A stretch of 64,000 nucleotides of DNA. Source: RUG14515 sp045117995. GTDB lineage: Bacteria; Bacillota_I; Bacilli_A; RFN20; CAG-826. The stretch is taken from the NCBI GenBank assembly GCA_045117995.1, contig JBGUOH010000009.1, positions 62,001-126,000 of the forward strand, read 5' to 3'. The notes under the pieces were generated by a model. That model ran no database searches. It saw nothing but the letters and a program-made list of their open reading frames with translations, and was not told the DNA's origin. The stretch's first letter is position 1, and each line of letters starts with the position of its first letter. Below, piece after piece: positions 57,675 to 64,000 of the stretch. Made by a program: the position numbers and the translations under genes.

Positions 57675-58969
57675 AATTCTTTACTCACTTTCATTTGTGT
57701 TTTGATATTTCCTAACGCTGTTGCCTCAATTGGCATAGCGATTACTTTCTTATTTGTATACTTTTCAATTAATCGATTGAGATAGATGTTTTTAGCGCCA
57801 CCACCAATTACATAGATTGATTGATACTTCTTATTCGTGATTGTTTCTAACTCACTAATAGCGGCTTTATAACCTAATGCCATCGAGCGGAAGACCGAGG
57901 CAAATAAATCAATATTATTTGGTCTATCGTCTAATAGTTTTAATACAGCTTCTTTCATGTTCTTAGGAGCGCTTAAGCTTGGATCATTGATATCAAACGT
58001 CTTGTTATAAATTGATTCATCAATTTGCTTATTAATCTCATTAAGCGTTAATCCTGTTTCATCTCTCAGCCTATTTGCTATATACATACCCATAATGTTT
58101 TTAAGGAATCTGATATAGCCCACGCCACCTTCGTTTGTGTAATTAGCTTTAAGTGATTTATCAGTGATGATTGGTTGTTTGGATTTAATTCCTAATAATG
58201 ACCAAGTACCACTGCTGAGGATAATGCCGTTATCTGGTACGTCCACTGATTCAAAAGCTGAAGCGGTATCGTGAGATGGGCAAAGTATTACTTTGGTATT
58301 TCCACCCACTTCTTTTTGAACGATTGGTAGTAAACTACCAACGATATGACCAGGTTGTTGAATGCTATTAAATAACTTCCTTGGTAAGCCTATTCTTTCT
58401 ATTAGATTGGAATCATATTTACCCGTATTGGCATCTAACAATGCTCCTGTTGATTCGTTGGTGTATTCATGCGTTTTAATGCCTGTGAGCTTATAAGTGA
58501 AATAGCTTGGAAGCATTAAATAGTCAGTAGTGGTTTCTAATCTACCTTTTTGTCTATCATCAAATAGCTGATATAGAGTATTAAAGGCAGCGTATTGAAT
58601 GCCTGTTCTTTTATATATCTCTTCAAAACTAACTAATGCGTGTACCTGTTTAGCGGATTTTTCACATCTTTCATTGCGATATGCATAGTATGGAGGTAGT
58701 TCTTTATCTCCGTTCATTAAGACATAATCAACACCCCAAGTATCAATAGATAAAGATTCAATGATTGGATATTGTTCAAATGCTTTTTTAATACCGATCA
58801 ATATCTCTTTATAGATACGAGGGATGTCCCACACTAAACCATCAGCGGACATATCCATCTCGGTTTTAAAGCGGTGAATCTCTTTTAAAACTATTTCACC
58901 GTTTTTTTGATAACCGATGACATGTCTGCCACTTGTAGCGCCTAGATCAATCGCTAAATAATATTTCAT
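57671..58969 (-). CDS. rhaB: Rhamnulokinase
   Basis: A FGGY-family sugar kinase of 432 residues that makes L-rhamnulose 1-phosphate. The ASKHA ATP-binding start is LAIDLGATSGRH; the sugar-site region SIDTWGVDYVL and late glycine motif YVIGGGAKNIYLNRL follow. It ends in TGA within ATGA and starts on the last base of rhaD, so rhaD, rhaB and rhaA are translationally coupled. Confidence 0.96.
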   Translation of the reverse strand: MKYYLAIDLGATSGRHVIGYQKNGEIVLKEIHRFKTEMDMSADGLVWDIPRIYKEILIGIKKAFEQYPIIESLSIDTWGVDYVLMNGDKELPPYYAYRNERCEKSAKQVHALVSFEEIYKRTGIQYAAFNTLYQLFDDRQKGRLETTTDYLMLPSYFTYKLTGIKTHEYTNESTGALLDANTGKYDSNLIERIGLPRKLFNSIQQPGHIVGSLLPIVQKEVGGNTKVILCPSHDTASAFESVDVPDNGIILSSGTWSLLGIKSKQPIITDKSLKANYTNEGGVGYIRFLKNIMGMYIANRLRDETGLTLNEINKQIDESIYNKTFDINDPSLSAPKNMKEAVLKLLDDRPNNIDLFASVFRSMALGYKAAISELETITNKKYQSIYVIGGGAKNIYLNRLIEKYTNKKVIAMPIEATALGNIKTQMKVSKEL

Positions 58970-59784
58970 TATTTTTCCTCAATAACGCCTGGCATCATTT
59001 TTAAATTCCATAACTTGGCTAAACCAATAATGACTTCATCTGGAATCTCGTTAACCACATGCCCTAAAGTTAACATATAAATTTGTGCGGTCTTTTCCAC
59101 TGTTTCAATTAAGCCAAAGGCTTCATCGATATCATTACCCGCACCATAGATACCATGGTTTGTCCAAGTGACTATTCGATGTTCTTTCATTTTATTAGCG
59201 GTCGCTTCACCGATTTCAGTTGTGCCGCACACCATACAAGGAAGAACACCAACGCCTTCTGGGAAAACAACGACTGCTTCGGTATTTGATTTCCATAGTT
59301 TATGAGTGAAGATAACTTCATCTGCCGGTAAACATGCGCCCATGCAAATTGTGTATGTTGGGTGTGTATGCATAATGATTCTATTGTTTGGATTTACTTT
59401 TAATCTAGCGGCATGGCTCATTAAATGAGCAGGAAATTCACTTGTGAATTTGCCACCATCATTGTAGCCCCATAGTAGATGGGCTTCTTTGCCATTGTCG
59501 CTAATTTTAACTAAACCTAAATTGGCTTCTGGATTTTTAATGATGTTTTTGAAATATTTGCCTGTACCAGTAACAAGGAAATATTTACCTCTGACTATTT
59601 CATCAGCGACAAAACCTAAATCAAATTTTCTTGGGAAGTTGTCTTCTGGGAAATATTTTCTTACATATGCTTCATCAATCATGTATGAAATATTTCCACC
59701 ATTACGTTCATCCCAACCTTGATGGTACATGTTATCAGTGATTTCACTGACTTCTTTAACAAATTTCGATTCTAAAAAGTTCAT
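58969..59784 (-). CDS. rhaD: Rhamnulose-1-phosphate aldolase
   Basis: A zinc class II aldolase that splits L-rhamnulose 1-phosphate into dihydroxyacetone phosphate and L-lactaldehyde. The 271 residues include ERNGGNISYM, the zinc site in IMHTHPTYTICMG and a further histidine in TWTNHGIYGAG. No lactaldehyde-processing gene is visible in the window. Confidence 0.95.
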   Translation of the reverse strand: MNFLESKFVKEVSEITDNMYHQGWDERNGGNISYMIDEAYVRKYFPEDNFPRKFDLGFVADEIVRGKYFLVTGTGKYFKNIIKNPEANLGLVKISDNGKEAHLLWGYNDGGKFTSEFPAHLMSHAARLKVNPNNRIIMHTHPTYTICMGACLPADEVIFTHKLWKSNTEAVVVFPEGVGVLPCMVCGTTEIGEATANKMKEHRIVTWTNHGIYGAGNDIDEAFGLIETVEKTAQIYMLTLGHVVNEIPDEVIIGLAKLWNLKMMPGVIEEK

Positions 59785-59792
59785 AATTTCTC

Positions 59793-62342
59793 CTAGATCA
59801 CAAAGTGATGTTTTCCTGGTTCTAATTGTTCTAACTTATCTTTGTAGATAAATGACGCTGTGACATTAGCTGGTACTTGGATTTCAAAATTGACTTTGTC
59901 ATTTTCTTTTTTCCAGCTAACAGCAATTTCACCATATAGGCTTTGGTAACTGCCTTTAGCGAAGTCGACACCTTCTCCAATGACTGGAGAGATTTCAAAT
60001 CTGTTTTCGCCTTTAACCTTGATACCTAGCATTGATTTATATAGCCATTCCACCATCGCACCTTTACTGTAATGGTTTAAAGAAGCTATACCAGATTGAG
60101 CATTTGGTCCTTCCCAACCTTCCCAAATGGTGCCTGTGTTTTCTTTAGCCATATATAGCCAACCAGGCATCTTTTCATTTAATAAAAGTTTATAGGCATA
60201 ATTTGGATCAATCTTTTCTAAGACATAGAGAATGAATGGAGTACTTAAGAAACCAGTACCTAATCTCCAATCATAGTTATCTAACGCTTTGATTAATCTA
60301 TCTTTAGCAAACACTGTTTGTTCTTCATTTAATAAGTCTAAATAAAGCGGTCTTACTTGTTTGCACTGTCTATCTGTATCAATGGTGTGTCTTGGTTTAG
60401 TCACTAATTCTTGATAAGCACGTTTCACGCCATCTCTATATTCTTCAAATAAAGCGTTATTCTCTGTTCTATCAATAAGATTAGAGATTTCCACCATTAA
60501 GGACATCATCCAATATGTATAGGCCATGCTTTCTTCTGGATGTGGCTCCGCAAAGTCGGTCCACACAAAGGCTTTGACATCAGCAGGTTCCGCCCATTCA
60601 CCATAGGATTGACCATTATTAACGCCATATTTCTTATTTTCCTTGGATAAGTGCAATGGTTTAGCATATAAAGCATATAAGCCTCTAGCACCACCACATC
60701 TTTTAATCATGAATTTGGCGTATCTCACCATATTGTCATAATTGTTTTTAAGGATATTCATATCACCATATTGTAAGTACATACGATATGGGATTAAGAT
60801 GCCAGCATCCGCCCAACCGACAGAGCCATTCATGACGCCCATAAACCAATCTTCTGCGGAATATGGGGCAATTTGTGGTAATCGACCATTTTTATCTTGT
60901 CTATCATAGACATCTTTGATGTGCTTTCTAAAGAAAGCATGACAATCAAATAGGTAAGACGCTGTATCAAAGATGATTTGGCTATCACCAGTCCAACCCA
61001 TTCTTTCTCTTGTTGGACAATCAGTTGGAATATCTACGAAGTTGGAACGGCAGCTTCTCACCGTATTGTCGTAGAAGATATTGATTAATTCATTAGAGCA
61101 TTCAAATGTCGAGACTCTATCCATCTCACTTGAAATAGCAAGTTGCTCGATTTCTAAGAGTTCCACTCCGTCGTTTTCTAATACTTCAGCGTATTTGAAA
61201 CCACCATAGAAGAATTTGGATTCGTATTCATTGATGCCTTCTTTGCAAACGATCACCACTTCTTGAAGAGGAGTCTTTTTGCCTTTTCTGATACATTGAA
61301 CATTCTTTAAAGAGACATCTTCGTTTTCATCAAGCATCTCACCTAAAACTAAATGGATTTTGCTTCCTGGTTGGCCTTTAAGTTTTAAAGCGATGTTACC
61401 CGCAACATTGTTTTCAAACTCATACACGTCTTTATCGTTTTTGGATTTAAATTGTTTTAGTGGTTTATTCCTAGAAATCACTACAACGTGTGAGTTGTTT
61501 GAGGAGGTGACTTCTTTATCATAGGAACCCACTCTAACTTTACCGTTAAATGATGGGACTTTATTGAAGTCTACGATTTCACCATCTTTTAAATCGGCAA
61601 ATGTAATTGGACCATCATTAGACCAAGACCAAGATTCGTCGGTTAATACTTTTTGATCTCCTAATTCTAGTTGGGCTAATACTTTTGTGTTTTTGCCAAA
61701 GACATAAGTAAAGCCTTTCGCACCAATGCTACCTCTATACCAGCCATCCGCTAAAAGGATGACTAGTTCGTTTTTGCCTTCTTTTAATAAAGAAGAAACT
61801 TCATATGTATCATATTGGACTCTTTTACGAGGATCGGTGCTGCCGGGAGCCAATAAGGCGTTACCGACTTTAACGCCATTAATGTATGCTTCATAAATGC
61901 CTAAAACACTGATATATAAGAATGACTGTTTGATTACTTTGACTTCAAATTCTTTTTTGAAATAGTCGACTGGATATCTTTGTTTCTTTGAAACATTATA
62001 GTCTCCATAAATCCATTTGGCAGACCAATCACTTTTATTTAATAAACCAATCGAGAAATGATTTTCTTCACTAAAATCTGACCAATCGCCTTTTTCGTTT
62101 TGCACTCTTACTCTGTAAACTACATAGTCACGACTGTTAAGAGATTGCTCAAAGTCATAATGAGCAGAAGATGTTTCTTTTCTAATGCACTCTTCTTCAT
62201 CGTTATTTAATTTATAAACGATTTCAAAAGCTTTTTGTTGTTTGATATCTTGCTCAACGACATTCCAAGTAATGCGTGGATTAACAATATCCAAGCCTAA
62301 TGGATTTTGGAGATATTCTGTTTTGACATTAACTAGTTTCAT
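59793..62342 (-). CDS. Alpha-L-rhamnosidase, GH78
   Basis: An 849-residue enzyme that releases L-rhamnose from glycosides. It has the N-terminal beta domain (EYLQNPLGLDIVNPRITW), further beta-sandwiches (GSIGAKGFTYVFG) and the (alpha/alpha)6 core. The core motif DCPTRERMGWTGD has the D, E and D spacing (0, +5, +12) of the GH78 acidic residues. No signal peptide is present, so it acts inside the cell on imported small rhamnosides. It lies between the symporter and rhaD. Confidence 0.95.
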   Translation of the reverse strand: MKLVNVKTEYLQNPLGLDIVNPRITWNVVEQDIKQQKAFEIVYKLNNDEEECIRKETSSAHYDFEQSLNSRDYVVYRVRVQNEKGDWSDFSEENHFSIGLLNKSDWSAKWIYGDYNVSKKQRYPVDYFKKEFEVKVIKQSFLYISVLGIYEAYINGVKVGNALLAPGSTDPRKRVQYDTYEVSSLLKEGKNELVILLADGWYRGSIGAKGFTYVFGKNTKVLAQLELGDQKVLTDESWSWSNDGPITFADLKDGEIVDFNKVPSFNGKVRVGSYDKEVTSSNNSHVVVISRNKPLKQFKSKNDKDVYEFENNVAGNIALKLKGQPGSKIHLVLGEMLDENEDVSLKNVQCIRKGKKTPLQEVVIVCKEGINEYESKFFYGGFKYAEVLENDGVELLEIEQLAISSEMDRVSTFECSNELINIFYDNTVRSCRSNFVDIPTDCPTRERMGWTGDSQIIFDTASYLFDCHAFFRKHIKDVYDRQDKNGRLPQIAPYSAEDWFMGVMNGSVGWADAGILIPYRMYLQYGDMNILKNNYDNMVRYAKFMIKRCGGARGLYALYAKPLHLSKENKKYGVNNGQSYGEWAEPADVKAFVWTDFAEPHPEESMAYTYWMMSLMVEISNLIDRTENNALFEEYRDGVKRAYQELVTKPRHTIDTDRQCKQVRPLYLDLLNEEQTVFAKDRLIKALDNYDWRLGTGFLSTPFILYVLEKIDPNYAYKLLLNEKMPGWLYMAKENTGTIWEGWEGPNAQSGIASLNHYSKGAMVEWLYKSMLGIKVKGENRFEISPVIGEGVDFAKGSYQSLYGEIAVSWKKENDKVNFEIQVPANVTASFIYKDKLEQLEPGKHHFVI

Positions 62343-62355
62343 GACAATACCTCCA

Positions 62356-64000
62356 CTATTGAGCTCTTAATTCTTTTTGCATCTTTTCATAGAAGAGTTG
62401 GCCTTTAACTTGTTCTTTTTGCCATTGTTCTTCTTCTTTTTCTGCTTTCTTAGCTAATTTAGCTTCCCTAGCCGCTAATTGTTCAGGAGTCATCTTGTCA
62501 AGCTTAGCTTGAAGTTTAGCTTCATCTTTTGCTTTTTTAGCAGCTTCTTTTTCAGCGTTCTTTTGCATAGCATTTTCTTTCTTAATACGAGCGGCTTCGA
62601 CTTTGTCATCGTATTTCTTTAATTCAGCATCAAAATCAAGTTTTGCATTCTTTTCACATTTAACTTTTAATTCTTCGATGAAAATGTTTCTTGCCTCTTC
62701 GATCATTTGTTTTTCTTCAAGTTCGGCTTTGACTTCTGGTTCAATCCAAACTTCGCCACGTGCTTCGCAAGCGGCTTTTAGTCTTTCACGGATGATTACT
62801 TGTTTTCTGGTAATGGTCTTTTCAACCACTAAGAAGATGAGCATACCAACAACTAATAATGAAGAGATGACCTCTAAACCAACGAAAGCGAAGGTGAATA
62901 ATGTATTAACATTACCATTTTGAATAAATGCGACGGAGTCTTTGGCACCAAGTTCCGCAATCTTATCAGCGGATAATTGTGTTGTTTGTCCAGCATATTT
63001 GGCAGCATTTTCTAAGTACTCTGCTTTAGTCACTGGCGCAACATAGTTAGCGATGCCTAAGAAAGCATTAAACACAGCAGTGGCAATACCAACAATTGTG
63101 ACGGCAATGATGTTATAAATTGACATTGGAACACCATCAACACGGACACCACTCTTCCATTCAACATGGTCTAATGTATCAGCGAATAAGGCCATAAAGA
63201 TATATGATCCTGGAAGACCACCACAGTTTTTAATGAATTGTCCAATTAAGAAGACGACCATATTAGTTGGGAACATCCAACATATCGCACTGCCTAAAGC
63301 AATTAAGCAGCAGCCAACAACGGTAACATTCTTTTTACCAAAGCGTTTTGCTAATGGCCAAACCGCAAAGATACCGATGCCCATTGGAATACCGCCAATC
63401 ACAGAAACAAGCATTTGAGTAATACCATCATTATATGTACCTAAAACATAGTTACAGTAATACACGAGGCCAATATTTTTTAAGGCTGTCGCAAATGTTG
63501 TGATAAAGAAATAACCATAAATAATAAGCATATATTTATCAGTAAAGATGATTTTTAATTGTTTAAAGAATGGAACTTTCTTTTCTTCCTGTTCCGCTTG
63601 TTCTTCATAAACTCTTTCTTTGGTGAAATAGTATTCAAGAAGAGTAAGTGGAAGTGCAACAGCGGAAAGAATAGACATCACTAAGATCCACATTTCCATA
63701 TTGACACCGATAGCAGGCATAATAACCATTGGGAAAACAAGGGCCACTATGATACCAGACATCATGATTGCGGTGATTTGATTAAAGACAGATAATTGGC
63801 CTCTTTGTAAGGTGTTTCTTGTAGATAATGGAACCATCAAACCATGGGACATGTTATAAATGGTAAATGCAAATGAATAGAATAAATTGTAAGAAGCAAT
63901 GATCCAGATAAGTTTAAATGTTTGCCCTAGTGGAGGAATAACAAAGAGCATAATGCCTGTAGCCGTTAACAAGAAAGCTGACAATAGTAACCAAGGTCTT
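62356..64000 (-). CDS. GPH-family sugar:cation symporter with long charged tail (partial)
   Basis: A MelB-like major-facilitator protein whose N-terminus is beyond the right edge; the frame is open to 64000 (RPWLLLSAFLLTATGIM). At least nine helices are visible, with the GPH landmark YNMSHGLMVPLSTRN. Its position before the GH78 gene points to rhamnose or rhamnoside uptake. After the last helix (VVGMLIFLVVEKTITRKQV) comes a cytoplasmic tail of about 150 residues, rich in Lys, Glu and Ala (for example AEKEAAKKAKDEAKLQAKLD), likely a coiled coil; this is not usual for the family. Confidence 0.88.
   Translation of the reverse strand, partial: RPWLLLSAFLLTATGIMLFVIPPLGQTFKLIWIIASYNLFYSFAFTIYNMSHGLMVPLSTRNTLQRGQLSVFNQITAIMMSGIIVALVFPMVIMPAIGVNMEMWILVMSILSAVALPLTLLEYYFTKERVYEEQAEQEEKKVPFFKQLKIIFTDKYMLIIYGYFFITTFATALKNIGLVYYCNYVLGTYNDGITQMLVSVIGGIPMGIGIFAVWPLAKRFGKKNVTVVGCCLIALGSAICWMFPTNMVVFLIGQFIKNCGGLPGSYIFMALFADTLDHVEWKSGVRVDGVPMSIYNIIAVTIVGIATAVFNAFLGIANYVAPVTKAEYLENAAKYAGQTTQLSADKIAELGAKDSVAFIQNGNVNTLFTFAFVGLEVISSLLVVGMLIFLVVEKTITRKQVIIRERLKAACEARGEVWIEPEVKAELEEKQMIEEARNIFIEELKVKCEKNAKLDFDAELKKYDDKVEAARIKKENAMQKNAEKEAAKKAKDEAKLQAKLDKMTPEQLAAREAKLAKKAEKEEEQWQKEQVKGQLFYEKMQKELRAQ

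Noticed and set aside
1..64000. CRISPR arrays, insertion sequences, prophage genes or attachment sites
   Set aside because: No regularly spaced direct repeats, transposase, integrase or phage structural genes were seen in any frame.

Overview
The window reads as a stretch of chromosome from an A+T-rich, low-GC Gram-positive bacterium of the Bacilli type (Bacillota). The support is gene content and order: RNase Y, YmdB, MiaB and a YlbF/YmcA protein sit together; a GpsB/DivIVA-like gene sits next to a type-B RNase P RNA; RecU, endonuclease III and DnaD are neighbours; there are a RibU-type riboflavin transporter under an FMN riboswitch, a sufCDSUB cluster and lipoproteins with lipoboxes. Tryptophan is TGG, and rhaB ends in TGA inside an ATGA overlap, so the code is the standard bacterial one and not the Mycoplasma code. 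An uncultured gut lineage near Erysipelotrichales/RF39 is a guess; I cannot name the species.

Layout: 0.0-3.5 kb is a ychF-ispF-argS-rpoE operon. 3.5-8.5 kb holds two MacB-like fused ATPase/FtsX proteins. 8.5-17.7 kb holds fhs, miaA, ymcA-like, miaB, ymdB, rny, recA, cinA and pgsA. 17.7-24.6 kb holds rnpB, gpsB-like, a plus-strand exonuclease-recU pair, nth, dnaD, a very short cca-like gene, hup, der, cmk and a small membrane protein. 24.7-33.1 kb holds a ferredoxin, ribU with its riboswitch, and a seven-gene operon sufC-D-S-U-B-mnmG-rsmG. 33.3-37.5 kb, on the plus strand, holds two PrsA-like lipoproteins and a HIT protein. 37.5-41.9 kb holds yhaM, recX, a GT4 glycosyltransferase and a flippase-like membrane protein.

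42.0-55.6 kb is the accessory part: an ABC-2 exporter, three tRNAs, a large secreted protein with a triple repeat, a flavin-binding protein, a zinc-ribbon/lipase-lipoprotein pair, a LytS-type kinase with a SARP-type response regulator, an FtsX-type ABC exporter behind a long structured leader, and a Fic-fold protein lacking the usual histidine. 55.7-64.0 kb is an L-rhamnose module: symporter (cut by the window end), GH78 rhamnosidase, rhaD, rhaB, rhaA and an acetylesterase-like hydrolase.

The least ordinary signals are: (i) a ~52-nt 5' element shared by recA and the fused ABC operon at the same distance from the start codon; (ii) several genes (miaA, cca-like, flippase, histidine kinase, exonuclease) whose extended -10 boxes lie so close to the start codon, with no Shine-Dalgarno, that their mRNAs should be leaderless or nearly so; (iii) a ~200-nt leader with three helices, including a 15-bp long-range stem, ahead of the FtsX-type exporter; and (iv) a related ~45-nt sequence between stop codon and terminator of two unrelated neighbouring genes. 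No CRISPR array, prophage or insertion sequence was seen.
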